Shown in pieces: positions 1 through 12,175 of a stretch of 64,000 bases of DNA. The notes beneath the pieces are model-generated. The model was not told the DNA's origin, searched no databases, and saw only the letters and a list, made by a program, of their open reading frames with translations. Position numbers and translations under genes: made by a program. Origin of the DNA: Sorangium aterium (lineage in GTDB: Bacteria; Myxococcota_A; Polyangia; Polyangiales; Polyangiaceae); the NCBI RefSeq assembly GCF_028368935.1, contig NZ_JAQNDK010000005.1, forward strand, positions 124,001-188,000, given 5' to 3'. Position 1 is the first letter of the stretch, and every line of letters begins with the position of its first letter.

Positions 1-482
1 GCCACGACGACCACTCCGACGGCGAGATCTACCGCTATGCCGCCGGCGAGGTGCTCGGGGTCGACGCCACGTCGAGCCATATCTTCTACAGCGCCAAGGA
101 AGAGCGCCTCTACGTCGCCGACACCGGCCACAAGCGGCTGCTCAAGCTGGATCCGACGAGCGGCGTGCCCGGCGCGAGCTTCGATGGGCAAGAGCCGGTC
201 AAGGTGCGCAGGCACATGGACGGCGCCACGCTCATCGAGTTCGTCCCCCCGGGGACGCTCGAGGCCCCGAGCGGCCTCGAGGTCCACGAGGGCCTCGTCT
301 ACGTCACGGATCACGCAACCAGCCGGATCTACGCCTTCGACACGGCGGGGCAGGTGGTCCGCACCCTGGACACGGGTCTTCCCGCGGGCTCGCTCGCGGG
401 GATCACCTTCGGGCCGGACGGCAAGCTCTACCTCGTCGACACGCTGACGAGCCGCGTCTACCGCATCGATCCCATCCTCTGA
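1..482 (+). CDS. C-terminal part of an NHL/beta-propeller repeat protein (5' partial)
   Basis: The reading frame is open from the left edge and stops with TGA at 480-482, so the start lies outside the window. The visible 159 or so residues contain repeated blades of the type 'LYVADTGHKRLLKLD', 'VYVTDHATSRIYAFD' and 'LYLVDTLTSRVYRID', the usual NHL/SMP-30-like six-bladed propeller pattern with a D-T/H-x-x-R-x-Y core. Proteins of this kind are usually extracytoplasmic binding or lactonase-like scaffolds. Neither a signal peptide nor catalytic residues can be judged from the fragment. It converges on the RND pump genes. Function beyond 'propeller' is not assigned. Confidence 0.75.
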   Translation, partial: HDDHSDGEIYRYAAGEVLGVDATSSHIFYSAKEERLYVADTGHKRLLKLDPTSGVPGASFDGQEPVKVRRHMDGATLIEFVPPGTLEAPSGLEVHEGLVYVTDHATSRIYAFDTAGQVVRTLDTGLPAGSLAGITFGPDGKLYLVDTLTSRVYRIDPIL

Positions 483-489
483 GGCGGCC

Positions 490-540
490 CATCGCGCGCC
501 GCGCGCCGGCCCTGAGGGCCTCGGCCGCGCGGCGCCCCTA
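490..540. terminator. GC-rich hairpin between convergent genes
   Basis: A strong inverted repeat lies between two convergent genes. Positions 496-505 pair with 526-535, and an inner GGCCC/GGGCC stem (508-512 with 516-520) has a three-base loop. No T-tract follows, so intrinsic termination is inferred from location only. Confidence 0.4.
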
Positions 541-553
541 CTCCCCTACTCCA

Positions 554-3739
<3,186 letters not shown>

Positions 3740-3746
3740 GACGACC

Positions 3747-4835
3747 TCACTCCACGGCTTGGCCGTTCTGGAGCGCCTCGGACGGGTTGATGACGATCGC
3801 TTCCCCTGCGCGGACGCCGCGGAGGACGGCCACGGCGTCGCCCTTCTCCACGCCGGTCTGCACGACGCGCTCCTCGATCCGATGGTCGACGACGGCGAAC
3901 AGGTGCGCGCGCCCGTCCCGCGGGACGATGGCGGGCCTCGGCACCACCGGGGTGGGCGCCTCGGCCGTGGCGAGCGCGACGGACGCGAACATGCCCGCCC
4001 GCAGCGCGCCGTCGGGGTCCTGCACCTCGGCCTCGGCGACGAGATCGCGCGTGGCCTCGCGGACCGCGGCGCCGATCCAGCGCACCGTGCCCGCGAACGA
4101 GCGCCCCGGGTACGCCGGCACGGTGAAGGTCAGCGCGCCGCCGGTCTTGACGGCTGCGAGGCTCGCCTCGGGCACGGTGAACCGGAGGCGCGGCGCGCCC
4201 TTCGAGACGAGCGCGACGACCCGGGAGTCCTGGCGGACGTACTCGCCGACGTCGACGAAGCGCTCGGCGACCACCCCGTCGAACGGCGCGCGGATCTGCC
4301 CGTCGCCGACGCTCTGCGCGGCGGCGCGGGCGCGGGCGGAGGCGGCCGCGACCGAGAGCGGGGCGCTCCGGCACTGGTCGGCGATCCGGTCGTGCTCGAC
4401 CCGCGAGATCGCGCCGCTCTCGAGCAGCGCCCCGTAGCGCTCGCACTCGCGCTTCGCCGTCTCTTCCTGGGCGCGGGTCAGCGCGGCGTTCGCCTGCGCC
4501 TCCGCGGCGGAGAGCGCGGCGGCGCGGACGTCGAGGCGCGCGAGCAGGTCGCCCTTCTTCACCTCGGCGCCGCGCTCGACGAACGTCTCCACCACGCGGC
4601 CGACCGCGTTGGCGGCGAGATCGGTCTCCCGATCCCCGCGCAGCGTGCCGGTGAGCGCGATGCTGCGCGGCATGGGCTGCTCGCGCACCTCCGCGGTCTC
4701 GACGCGGGCCTTCGGCCCGTTCGTCTCGGCGGCGGTGGAGGCGCTGGCCCTGGTCTCGCAGCCCGCCGCTGCGGCGGCGAGCGCGAGGAGAAGGAGGAGG
4801 CTCTGGGCGCGGCCTGTCGTCGTGGTGTGGTTCAA
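3747..4835 (-). CDS. RND efflux periplasmic adaptor (membrane fusion) lipoprotein
   Basis: Periplasmic adaptor that would bridge the downstream RND permease to an outer-membrane channel. I choose the TTG at 4835 because GAGGGA stands 6-8 bases upstream and translation then begins directly before a hydrophobic signal ending in the lipobox AAGC (Cys26). The 362-residue product has the HlyD/MFP order: lipoyl half-motif ('AVGRVVETFVERGAEVKKGDLLARLD'-like, quoted in part), an alpha-hairpin rich in Ala/Arg/Glu, the second lipoyl half ('IRAPFDGVVAERFVDVGEYV' region) and a beta-barrel/membrane-proximal domain. It is the first gene of the pump operon and is divergent from the TetR gene, which points to control by that repressor. 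A longer upstream open frame is non-coding in character. Confidence 0.92.
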   Translation of the reverse strand: MNHTTTTGRAQSLLLLLALAAAAAGCETRASASTAAETNGPKARVETAEVREQPMPRSIALTGTLRGDRETDLAANAVGRVVETFVERGAEVKKGDLLARLDVRAAALSAAEAQANAALTRAQEETAKRECERYGALLESGAISRVEHDRIADQCRSAPLSVAAASARARAAAQSVGDGQIRAPFDGVVAERFVDVGEYVRQDSRVVALVSKGAPRLRFTVPEASLAAVKTGGALTFTVPAYPGRSFAGTVRWIGAAVREATRDLVAEAEVQDPDGALRAGMFASVALATAEAPTPVVPRPAIVPRDGRAHLFAVVDHRIEERVVQTGVEKGDAVAVLRGVRAGEAIVINPSEALQNGQAVE

Positions 4836-5150
4836 GGGTCCCTCGGGGCAGCGTCGGTCGCGGAGCGGCCTGATCCGGGCGGAGCACGGCGCCGCGCGTG
4901 TCGGCGCACGCGCCGGTGCGCTGCGCCGTACGCTCGTTCCCCCGTGGCTCAGCGTCCGGCCCCACCGCGAGGACGCGCCGGCGCCCAGGCGATCGCAACC
5001 GACAGTTGCGATGGGTATAACACGGCCGAAGCCGACCGCAACCACTGGTTGCGATGATCGCAACGAAAGGGTGCGATAGCCGGCCACGCCGTGAACACGC
5101 CGTAAAATTGGGCTGGCGTGTGCCGCGCGACGGAACTTCAATGGCGGCCG
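4836..5150. promoter_or_regulatory. Divergent promoter region with repeated GTTGCGAT palindromes
   Basis: This 315-bp gap separates the pump operon from the TetR gene. It holds a cluster of ATCGCAAC/GTTGCGAT half-sites. Arms 4992-4999 and 5005-5012 are separated by 5 bases; CGCAACC (5037-5043) and GGTTGCG (5047-5053) by 3; and GTTGCGATGATCGCAAC (5048-5064) is a perfect 17-bp palindrome. A TATAAC at 5016-5021 and the opposing TTATAC (5020-5015) could be -10 elements. Operator arrays of this kind between a TetR gene and a divergent efflux operon are typical. Binding by the adjacent regulator is inferred. Confidence 0.7.
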
Positions 5151-5783
5151 ATGCAGGCGACGACGGCGAAGCGCACGGCGAAGCGAGGCTCCGCGAAGAC
5201 GCGCGCGCTCGTGCGCGGCGAGCCTGTCGTGCGGGGCATCCTCGCCGCCACGCTGGAGGAGCTCGCCAGCGCGGGGTATCGCGCGCTCCGGATCGAGGAC
5301 GTGGCGACGCGCGCGGGGGTCAACAAGACCACCGTCTACCGGCGCTGGCCGACGAAGGAGGATCTCGTGCGGGCCGCGCTCCTGTCGGTCACGGACGAGA
5401 AGATCATCCCGCCGAACACGGGCTCGCTCCGCGGGGACCTCGTCGCGCTCGGGCGCGCGATCATCGAGATCCAGACGTCGCCGGTGGGGCAGAGCCTCTT
5501 TCACGTGTTCCTGTCGGAGGGGCCCGACTCGGAGCTCATGACCATCGCCCGCTCGCTGCGCGCGGTCCAGGAGGCAGGGATCCGGGCCATCATCGAGGCC
5601 GCGGTCGCGCGCGGCGAGCTCGCGCCGAGCGCGGATCCGCTGCTGCCGTGCGAGCTGCTCGCGGCCTATCTCAGGCACCGGATGCTCGCGGACCGCACGA
5701 TCGTGAACGAGGCCCAGCTCGCTCACGTCGTCGACGTGATCCTCCAGGGCGTGCTGCGCCCCGACAGGCGGAAGCAGATCTGA
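5151..5783 (+). CDS. TetR-family transcriptional repressor
   Basis: A 210-residue TetR/AcrR-type regulator. The N-terminal helix-turn-helix covers about residues 30-70, with the hallmark 'IEDVATRAGVNKTTVYRRWP' segment followed by 'TKEDLVRAAL'. The C-terminal ligand-binding half is all-helical and resembles the TetR_C_11 type seen in many actinobacterial and myxobacterial efflux regulators. The ATG at 5151 is preferred over the in-frame GTG at 5118 because it starts just before the basic Lys/Arg-rich leader. It is divergent from the RND pump across the palindromic region, so it most likely represses the pump and probably itself. The inducer is unknown. Confidence 0.88.
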   Translation: MQATTAKRTAKRGSAKTRALVRGEPVVRGILAATLEELASAGYRALRIEDVATRAGVNKTTVYRRWPTKEDLVRAALLSVTDEKIIPPNTGSLRGDLVALGRAIIEIQTSPVGQSLFHVFLSEGPDSELMTIARSLRAVQEAGIRAIIEAAVARGELAPSADPLLPCELLAAYLRHRMLADRTIVNEAQLAHVVDVILQGVLRPDRRKQI

Positions 5784-5922
5784 GCCGCAGGGGCGCGGGG
5801 CGGCGCGGGGACCTGCGCTCGGCGCGGCGATCGGGTCGGCCTCGGCGCACGGGTCCGCGGCGCGCCGGCCCGTGCGCGAGGTGTCCGGCGTACGTCTCGG
5901 CAACAAAAGCTATTTTATTGCA

Positions 5923-5941
5923 AATGCAATTTTGATGCATT
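5923..5941. promoter_or_regulatory. AT-rich palindrome upstream of the COG0523 gene, possible Zur box
   Basis: In an otherwise GC-rich region there is an AT-rich patch at about 5901-5944. It contains AATGCA (5923-5928) and TGCATT (5936-5941) separated by 7 bases, and an overlapping TTGCA-AA-TGCAA. Fur-family regulators bind AT-rich palindromes of about this size. COG0523 genes beside ribosomal-protein paralogues are classic Zur targets. Assignment to Zur is inference. Confidence 0.35.
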
Positions 5942-6080
5942 AATTCGAGCCCACGCCAGAGTCGGGCCCGGCCGATCGCGCCGCGGCCGCGGATGCGCCT
6001 CGTTCACCCCACGCCGCAGGCGCGGCGGGCGTACCCGCACGCGCTGGAGCGCGCCGGCGCTGGCGAGAGAGGACCTCGAC

Positions 6081-7319
6081 GTGACGCAAAAGCTCCCTGT
6101 GACCGTGCTGTCCGGCTTCCTGGGCGCCGGCAAGACCACGCTGCTCAACCACGTCCTGGCGAACCGCGATTCGCTGCGCGTCGCCGTGATCGTCAACGAC
6201 ATGAGCGAGGTCAACGTCGACGCCGCGCTTGTGCGGGGCGGGGGCGCGGCGCTGCGCCGCGTGGAGGAGCGGCTCGTCGAGATGTCGAACGGCTGCATCT
6301 GCTGCACGCTCCGGGAGGATCTCCTTGTCGAGGTGGCTCGCCTGGCGGCCGAGGGGCGCTTCGACTACCTGCTGATCGAGTCGACGGGCATCTCGGAGCC
6401 GCTCCCGGTCGCCGAGACGTTCACCTTCGACGACCCGGCGACGGGCAAGCGCCTCTCGGAGGTCGCACGGCTCGACACGCTGGTCACCGTCGTCGATTCG
6501 CAGCGGTTCCTCGCCGACTGGACGAGCGCCGACGACCTGCGCGCGCGCGAGGCCGCGCTGGACGGCGACGACGAGCGCACGGTCGCGGATCTGCTCGTCG
6601 AGCAGATCGAGTTCGCGAACGTGCTCGTGCTCAACAAGGCGGATCTCGTGAGCGATGACGAGGTCGAGCGGCTCACGGCGATGCTTCTGCACCTGAACCC
6701 GGGCGCCAGGATCATCAGCGCTTGCCGCGGCCGGGTCGATCCTCGCGAGATCCTCGGCACCGGGCGCTTCGATTTCGAGGAAGCGGCGCGCTCGCCCGGC
6801 TGGATGCGGGAGCTGCGCGGGGAGCACGTCCCCGAGACCGAGGAGTACGGGATCGAGAGCTTCGTCTACCGCGCGGAGCGCCCGATGCACCCGGAGCGGC
6901 TCTGGGCCTTCCTCCACGGGGCGGCCGCCTGGGATGGAGTGCTCCGCTCCAAGGGGTTCTTCTGGCTGGCGACGCGCATGGACGTCACAGGCGCCTGGTC
7001 GCAGGCGGGCGGCGCCGCCTCGTTCGAGGCGGCGGGGCTCTGGTACGCGGCCTTGCCGGAGGAGGAGCGGCCGGAGGACGACGGGCCGGCCGCCGCGTGG
7101 CATCCAATCTGGGGCGACCGTCGGCAGGAGATCGTCTTCATCGGCGTCGACATGGCCCGAGAGGAGCTCACGCGCGGGCTCGACGCCTGCTTGCTCACGC
7201 CGGACGAGATGGCCGCGGGGCCCTCGGCGTGGAGCCGGTTCGAGGATCCCTTCCCGGCGTGGGAGGACGCGGGAGAACAGGAGAGCGAGGCTGGGCCGGA
7301 GCAGCTCCTCGGGTCGTGA
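6081..7319 (+). CDS. COG0523 (CobW/G3E) GTPase, probable zinc metallochaperone
   Basis: A 412-residue P-loop GTPase of the G3E family. It shows Walker [10 protein letters not shown] (residues 12-20), the diagnostic metal-binding GCICC (C72, C74, C75), the 'NKADLV' guanine-specificity motif and a C-terminal CobW_C domain with '[15 protein letters not shown]'. Family members deliver or insert metals; the ZinG/YciC subgroup works under zinc starvation, while CobW and HypB-like groups handle Co or Ni. Here an AT-rich palindrome upstream and a fragment of rpmG (L33) downstream favour the zinc subgroup, since COG0523 genes often sit with zinc-free ribosomal-protein paralogues under Zur. No cobalamin or nitrile-hydratase genes are nearby. 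Confidence 0.88.
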   Translation: MTQKLPVTVLSGFLGAGKTTLLNHVLANRDSLRVAVIVNDMSEVNVDAALVRGGGAALRRVEERLVEMSNGCICCTLREDLLVEVARLAAEGRFDYLLIESTGISEPLPVAETFTFDDPATGKRLSEVARLDTLVTVVDSQRFLADWTSADDLRAREAALDGDDERTVADLLVEQIEFANVLVLNKADLVSDDEVERLTAMLLHLNPGARIISACRGRVDPREILGTGRFDFEEAARSPGWMRELRGEHVPETEEYGIESFVYRAERPMHPERLWAFLHGAAAWDGVLRSKGFFWLATRMDVTGAWSQAGGAASFEAAGLWYAALPEEERPEDDGPAAAWHPIWGDRRQEIVFIGVDMAREELTRGLDACLLTPDEMAAGPSAWSRFEDPFPAWEDAGEQESEAGPEQLLGS

Positions 7320-7357
7320 AGCGCTCCACGCAGGCTGGCTGACTCGGCCTCGTGGGC

Positions 7358-7400
7358 GCGGTCATGCAGCGCAGTGCGCACACGCTGGCTGCATGACCGC
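7358..7400. terminator. 13-bp-arm hairpin between convergent genes
   Basis: GCGGTCATGCAGC (7358-7370) is perfectly repeated in inverted form at 7388-7400 with a 17-base loop. It sits between the 3' ends of the COG0523 gene and the rpmG fragment, so it can act as a bidirectional terminator or mRNA-protecting stem-loop. There is no clear U-tract. Confidence 0.5.
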
Positions 7401-7416
7401 GACGCTGGAGTTGCGA

Positions 7417-7560
7417 TTACTTGCCAGCTCCCTTCGAGATCTTCCCTTCCGTGAAGACCACGTGTTTGCGGACGATCGGATCGAACTTATTCACCTGCAT
7501 CTTCTCCGTCATCGTCCGTCTGTTCTTCGTCGTGTAGTAGCAGTGACCCGTCCCAGCAGG
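7417..7560 (-). pseudogene. rpmG: Ribosomal protein L33, 5'-truncated
   Basis: Read on the minus strand, this frame gives '[15 protein letters not shown]', then '[17 protein letters not shown]', which is clearly the proteobacterial L33 sequence from about residue 15 to the end, plus a short 'SKGAGK' tail. The family's first 14 or so residues (the 'MAKGxREKIxLxSS' part) are absent. Upstream in frame the sequence is unrelated, and no start codon with a ribosome site is visible. It is therefore a truncated copy, probably a spare paralogue. The type is the Cys-free L33, as in zinc-sparing sets. The broken end coincides with the start of homology loss in the overlapping membrane-protein frame, which suggests a deletion joined two genes. 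A sequencing error is possible but would not restore the missing N-terminus. Confidence 0.75.
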
Positions 7561-7703
7561 GCGGGCTGGCGCGCGAGGTAGGCAGCGCCGACGAGGGCGA
7601 AGCTCAGCGCCGGCCAGAGGAGGGCGAGCCCGGCGCCGCCGACCACGACCGCAAGCCACACGAACGACGCGCTCAGCGCGATGAACAAGGAGCCGTAGCG
7701 CAT
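7509..7703 (-). pseudogene. Small membrane-protein fragment (5' part only) fused out of frame to rpmG
   Basis: From the ATG at 7703 the frame encodes 64 residues: two hydrophobic segments ('[19 protein letters not shown]' and '[17 protein letters not shown]'), then an Arg/Thr-rich tail that is simply rpmG read in the wrong frame. This two-helix start resembles the N-terminus of membrane-anchored phosphatase-type proteins that I recall, but the identification is weak. Because the frame runs into rpmG and ends, it looks like the 5' stump of a longer gene. It may still be expressed as a 64-residue membrane peptide. Confidence 0.4.
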
Positions 7704-7845
7704 CGAGCGGTCCGATCGTAGAGCCCGGGACGAGAGAAGTGTTGACGCGATTCCAGGATTGCATCGAGAGTGCGTGGGTGGACGCGCAGGGTGGCGCGCT
7801 CCTGGCATCGCGATCGACAGGGCGACTCTGTAGGGAGGTGCGGAC

Positions 7846-8712
7846 ATGAAGCTGTTTCGGTTTGCGGGCGGTGGCGGTGCTCGGCTCGGGATCGAGGACG
7901 AGCGGGGAGCGCGCCACGACCTCACGGCGGCATCCCCGGAGGCGTTCGCGTCCGTCGCCTCGTGGCTCGCCTTGCCGGATCCCCTCGGCGCGGTGCGCGA
8001 CGCGCGCGCGCGCGCCGCGGCCCACCCCCTCCCGCCCGACGTCCAGCTGCTCGCCCCGATCGACGGGCAGGAAGTCTGGGCGGCGGGCGTCACCTACGAG
8101 CGCTCGCGCGCCGCGCGCAAAGAGGAGAGCGCCGGCGGCGGCGACTTCTACGACCGCGTGTACGAGGCCGAGCGCCCCGAGCTGTTCTTCAAGGCGACGC
8201 CCCGCCTGGTCGCCGGCCCGGGCGCGCCGGTGCGCATCCGGCGCGACTCGAGCTGGAACGTGCCCGAGCCGGAGCTCTCGCTCGTCGTGTCCACAGCGGG
8301 CCGCATCGTCGGCTACACGGCCGGCAACGACGTCTCGTCGCGGTCCATCGAGGGCGACAACCCCCTCTACCTGCCGCAGGCGAAGGTCTACGACGGCTGC
8401 TGCGCGCTCGGCCCCGCCATCGTGCTCGCGGACGAGCCCGGGCTCGACCTGCGCGCGCTCTCCATCGAGCTCGCGATCCGGCGCCGTGGCGAGGCGGTGT
8501 TCGCGGGGAAGACCTCGACCGCGAGCATGCGTCGCTCGCCAGAGGAGCTCGTCGCCTACCTCACGCGCGAGCTGAGCTTCCCGGCGGGCGTCGTCCTCAT
8601 GACCGGGACCGGCATCGTCCCGCCGGACTCGTTCACCCTGGAGCCCGACGATCTCGTGGAGATCACGATCCAGGGCGTCGGCACGCTGGCGAACCCGGTA
8701 TCTCGAGGTTGA
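7846..8712 (+). CDS. 2-keto-3-deoxy-pentonate dehydratase (FAH family)
   Basis: A 288-residue protein of the fumarylacetoacetate-hydrolase fold. It matches the 2-dehydro-3-deoxy-D-arabinonate/xylonate dehydratase subgroup (XylX/KdaD-like): '[15 protein letters not shown]', '[17 protein letters not shown]', '[13 protein letters not shown]' with the metal-binding E-x-E, '[20 protein letters not shown]' and a terminal '[17 protein letters not shown]'. It would convert 2-keto-3-deoxypentonate to alpha-ketoglutarate semialdehyde in the cytoplasm. GGGAGG lies about 7 bases before the ATG. It is the first gene of an operon with the semialdehyde dehydrogenase (11-bp gap) and pentonate dehydratase, which fixes the pathway assignment. 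The natural pentose (D-xylose or D-arabinose) is inferred from the transporter and lactonase nearby. Confidence 0.88.
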   Translation: MKLFRFAGGGGARLGIEDERGARHDLTAASPEAFASVASWLALPDPLGAVRDARARAAAHPLPPDVQLLAPIDGQEVWAAGVTYERSRAARKEESAGGGDFYDRVYEAERPELFFKATPRLVAGPGAPVRIRRDSSWNVPEPELSLVVSTAGRIVGYTAGNDVSSRSIEGDNPLYLPQAKVYDGCCALGPAIVLADEPGLDLRALSIELAIRRRGEAVFAGKTSTASMRRSPEELVAYLTRELSFPAGVVLMTGTGIVPPDSFTLEPDDLVEITIQGVGTLANPVSRG

Positions 8713-8723
8713 CGAGGCACCCC

Positions 8724-10229
8724 ATGGAATTCCTTGCCCACGACGCCGCCACCGGGGAAGCGCTCGGCGCCTACCGTGACGCCACCGCCGCCGAGATCGA
8801 CGCCGCCGCCCGCGCCGCCGCCGCCGCGGCGCCCGCCTTCGCCGGCCTCGCGCCGGAGATGCGCGCCCGGTTCCTGGAGACGGCCGCCGACGAGATCATG
8901 GCGCTCGGCGACCCCCTGATCCAGACAGCGCACCGGGAAACCGGGCTGCCCGTCGCCCGCCTCGAAGGCGAACGCGCCCGCACCACCGGCCAGCTGCGCC
9001 TCTTCGCCGCCGTCGTGCGCGAGGGCTCCTGGGTCGATGCCCGGATCGATCCCGCGCTGCCCGACCGCAAGCCGCTCCCGCGCCCCGACGTGCGGCGCGT
9101 GCTGCGGCCGATCGGTCCGGTCGCCGTCTTCGGCGCGAGCAATTTCCCCCTCGCGTTCTCCGTTGCCGGCGGCGACACCGCCTCTGCCCTCGCCGCGGGC
9201 AACCCGGTCGTGGTCAAGGCCCACCCGGCGCACCCTGGTACCTCCGAGCTCGCGGCCTCGGCCCTGCGCTCCGCCGTGCAGAAGGCGGGCCTGCCCGCGG
9301 GCGTGTTCGGCATGGTGCACGGCGCCTCGCCCGAGGTCTCGCTCGCGCTGGTGCGCCACGAGGCCATCCAGGCGGTGGGCTTCACCGGATCCAGCCGCGC
9401 GGGCCGCGCCCTCTGCGACGCCGCCGCCGCCCGCCCGCGGCCCATCCCCGTCTTCGCCGAGATGAGCAGCATCAACCCGCTGGTCGTGCTGCCCGGCGCG
9501 CTGCGCGAGCGCCGCGACGCGATCGCCGAAGGGCTGATCAACTCGTGCACGCTCGGCGTCGGACAGTTCTGCACCAAGCCCGGCCTCGTCCTGGGGCTGG
9601 CCTCCCCTGAATGGGACGCGTTTGCGCGATCGGTCGCCGACCGAGCCCGCGCCATCACGCCTGGTGTGATGCTGCACGCCGGTATCCAGGAGTCGTTCGA
9701 CCGCTCCGTGCGGGAGCTGAGAGGCGTGGAGTGGCTGACCGACGCCGGCGCGCGCGTCGCTCGCGTCTCCGCCGCCGACTTCGCGCGGGAGCCGCACCTC
9801 GCGCACGAGATCTTCGGACCGTACACGCTGCTCGTCACCGCTTCGGACCGCGGAGAGTTGCTTCGGCTCCTCGGCGCGCTCGACGGCCAGCTCACCGCCA
9901 CGCTGCACGGGACCGCCGACGATCTCGCCGCCGCCCAGGACCTCGTCGATGTCCTCGGCCGCGTCGCGGGCCGCCTCCTCTTCAATGGCTACCCGACGGG
10001 CGTGGAGGTGTCGCCCGCCATGCACCACGGCGGGCCGTATCCAGCGAGCAGCGACGTGCGCTTCACGTCGGTTGGGACCGCGGCCATCCTCCGCTTCGCG
10101 CGCCCCGTTTGCTACCAGTCGTGTCCGCCAGCGCTGCTCCCGCTGGAGCTGCGCGACGAGAATCCGCTCGGCATCTCACGCCTCGTCGACGGCCGCGCCA
10201 CCCGCGACCTCATCGCACCCCGCGCATGA
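8724..10229 (+). CDS. Alpha-ketoglutarate (2,5-dioxovalerate) semialdehyde dehydrogenase
   Basis: A 501-residue aldehyde dehydrogenase of the KGSADH subgroup. The NAD(P)-binding '[15 protein letters not shown]' and '[13 protein letters not shown]', the general base Glu in '[11 protein letters not shown]', and the catalytic Cys in '[11 protein letters not shown]' are all visible. The C-terminal '[24 protein letters not shown]' is characteristic of this subgroup. It oxidises alpha-ketoglutarate semialdehyde to alpha-ketoglutarate, the final step that feeds the TCA cycle. Its stop overlaps the start of the dehydratase gene by 4 bp (ATGA), so translation is coupled. The roughly 30-residue tail after the usual end is slightly longer than in many homologues. 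Confidence 0.93.
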   Translation: MEFLAHDAATGEALGAYRDATAAEIDAAARAAAAAAPAFAGLAPEMRARFLETAADEIMALGDPLIQTAHRETGLPVARLEGERARTTGQLRLFAAVVREGSWVDARIDPALPDRKPLPRPDVRRVLRPIGPVAVFGASNFPLAFSVAGGDTASALAAGNPVVVKAHPAHPGTSELAASALRSAVQKAGLPAGVFGMVHGASPEVSLALVRHEAIQAVGFTGSSRAGRALCDAAAARPRPIPVFAEMSSINPLVVLPGALRERRDAIAEGLINSCTLGVGQFCTKPGLVLGLASPEWDAFARSVADRARAITPGVMLHAGIQESFDRSVRELRGVEWLTDAGARVARVSAADFAREPHLAHEIFGPYTLLVTASDRGELLRLLGALDGQLTATLHGTADDLAAAQDLVDVLGRVAGRLLFNGYPTGVEVSPAMHHGGPYPASSDVRFTSVGTAAILRFARPVCYQSCPPALLPLELRDENPLGISRLVDGRATRDLIAPRA

Positions 10230-12175
10230 GCCACGACCCGGTATTCGAGTCCGGCAGCGAGGCGATCTACACCCTGCGCACCACCGCGCCCGGACCGTCG
10301 GGGCGCCTCCCGCTCGGGGCCGAGCAGCTGCGCGCCATGTCCAGCGGCGAGCTGTTCGGCTGGACTCAGAACGCCGGGATGGGGTGGGATCCTGCGCGCC
10401 TGCGAGGGAAGCAGTTCCTCGTGCTCAGCACGCAGGGGGGGATCCGCGCGCCCGACGGCACGCCGATCGCGCTCGGGTACCACACGGGGCACTGGGAGGT
10501 CGGGCTGCTCATGGAGGAGGCAGCCCGCACGTTCACGGCCGGCGGGGCCATCCCGTTCGCCGGCTATGTCAGCGATCCGTGCGACGGGCGGACCAATGGC
10601 ACCGTCGGCATGCTCGACAGCCTCGCTTACCGCAACGACGCCGCCATCGTCTTTCGACGGCTGATACGCTCGCTGCCCACCCGCCGCGGCGTGCTCGGCG
10701 TTGCCACCTGCGACAAGGGCCTGCCGGCCATGTTGATGGCGCTCGCCGGCACCCCCGACCTCCCCACGGTGATCGTGCCGGGAGGCGTCACGCTCCTCGC
10801 GGAGGAGGCCGAGGACACCGCCAAGGTCCAGACCCTCGCGGCGCGTTACGCGCGCGGCGAGGTGAGCCTCGATTACGCCGCCGAGATGGGCTGCCGCGCC
10901 TGCGGTTCCCCCGGCGGCGGCTGCCAGTTCATGGGCACGGCCGCGACGAGCCAGGTCGTGGCGGAGGCGCTCGGCCTCGCCCTCCCGCACGGCGCGCTCA
11001 GCCCGTCGGGCGCCGAGATCTGGCGCGACCTGGCCCGCCGCTCCGCGCACGCGCTTATGGCCCTCGAGCTACGTGGGGTGACCACGCGGGACATCGTCAC
11101 CGACGACTCGGTCCACAACGCCATGGTGCTGCACGCCGCCGTCGGGGGGTCGACCAACCTGGTGCTCCATGTGCCGGCGATCGCCCATGCGGCCGGGCTT
11201 CGGCGCCCCACGGTGGACGACTGGGCGCGCATCAACGCCCTCGTTCCGCGCCTCGTGGACGTGTTGCCCAACGGGCCGAAACACCACGCTACGGTTCAGG
11301 TCTTCCTCGCGGGAGGCGTCCCGGAGGTCATGCTCCACCTGCGCGAGCTCGGCCTGCTGCGGCTCGGCGCGCGCACCGTCAGCGGCCTTCCCCTCGGCGA
11401 GAACCTCGAGTGGTGGGAGCACAGCGAGCGGCGCCGGCGCCTGCGCGACAAGCTGCGGCAGCTGGACGGCATCGATCCGGACGACGTGATCATGTCCGCC
11501 GGGAAGGCACGCGAGCGCGGCCTCACCAGCACGGTGACCTTCTTGCGCGGCAACCTCGCGCCCGAGGGAGCGCTCGTGAAGAGCACCGCGATTGCCCCCC
11601 AGGTGATCGGACCGGACGGCGTTTATCTGCACGAAGGGCCTGCGCGCGTGTTCGGCAGCGAGGACGCGGCGATCGAGGCGATCAAGACGGGCGCCGTGCA
11701 ACCGGGTGACGTCATGGTGCTGATCGGCATCGGCCCCGGTATCGGGATGCCGGAGACGTACCAGATCACCTCTGCCCTCAAGCACGTGAAGGATGGGCAC
11801 CGTATCGCCCTGGTCACGGACGGTCGTTTCTCCGGCGTCTCCACCGGGGCGTGCATCGGCCACGTCAGCCCGGAGGCGTGGGCGGGTGGACCCATCGGCC
11901 GCGTGCGCGACGGCGAGCGCATCCGGCTGCGGATCGACACGCGCACGCTGGAGGGGACGGTGGACGTCGTGGGCGTGGATGCAGGCAGCCTTGCCGCCCG
12001 TGCGCCCAATCCAGCCCTTCAACCGGACGGCCGAGTGAACCCGGATACGCGGTTGTGGGCTGCGCTTCAGGATGCCAGCGGCGGCAGCTGGGGTGGTTGC
12101 GTCTATGACGCGGAGCGCATCATCGGGCTCCTCGGTCGCGCCATCGCCGCTGAGCGCAGCTCCTCTGGCACATAA
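10226..12175 (+). CDS. yjhG: Pentonate (D-xylonate-type) dehydratase, IlvD/Edd superfamily, YjhG/YagF type
   Basis: A 649-residue [Fe-S] sugar-acid dehydratase, nearly the length of E. coli YjhG. It carries '[14 protein letters not shown]' (C119), 'TCDKGLPA' (C162-D-K) and '[18 protein letters not shown]' (C223, C226, C233), the cluster and Mg-binding set of the IlvD/Edd family. Long stretches ('[18 protein letters not shown]', '[16 protein letters not shown]', '[14 protein letters not shown]') match the YjhG/YagF branch specifically. It removes water from a C5 sugar acid to give 2-keto-3-deoxypentonate, the substrate of the first gene in this operon. The start overlaps the preceding stop (ATGA). 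Substrate preference (xylonate versus arabinonate or galactonate) is inferred. Confidence 0.9.
   Translation: MSHDPVFESGSEAIYTLRTTAPGPSGRLPLGAEQLRAMSSGELFGWTQNAGMGWDPARLRGKQFLVLSTQGGIRAPDGTPIALGYHTGHWEVGLLMEEAARTFTAGGAIPFAGYVSDPCDGRTNGTVGMLDSLAYRNDAAIVFRRLIRSLPTRRGVLGVATCDKGLPAMLMALAGTPDLPTVIVPGGVTLLAEEAEDTAKVQTLAARYARGEVSLDYAAEMGCRACGSPGGGCQFMGTAATSQVVAEALGLALPHGALSPSGAEIWRDLARRSAHALMALELRGVTTRDIVTDDSVHNAMVLHAAVGGSTNLVLHVPAIAHAAGLRRPTVDDWARINALVPRLVDVLPNGPKHHATVQVFLAGGVPEVMLHLRELGLLRLGARTVSGLPLGENLEWWEHSERRRRLRDKLRQLDGIDPDDVIMSAGKARERGLTSTVTFLRGNLAPEGALVKSTAIAPQVIGPDGVYLHEGPARVFGSEDAAIEAIKTGAVQPGDVMVLIGIGPGIGMPETYQITSALKHVKDGHRIALVTDGRFSGVSTGACIGHVSPEAWAGGPIGRVRDGERIRLRIDTRTLEGTVDVVGVDAGSLAARAPNPALQPDGRVNPDTRLWAALQDASGGSWGGCVYDAERIIGLLGRAIAAERSSSGT

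Noticed and set aside
5490-5510. TTTCACGTG in the TetR gene as a second parS
   Set aside because: Only one half of the palindrome matches; the right arm (GTGTTCC) does not, so ParB binding is unlikely.
3747-5906. 719-residue minus-strand frame extending the adaptor gene upstream through the TetR gene
   Set aside because: The region before TTG 4835 overlaps the operators and TetR in antisense and contains no sensible sequence. The lipoprotein signal defines the true start.
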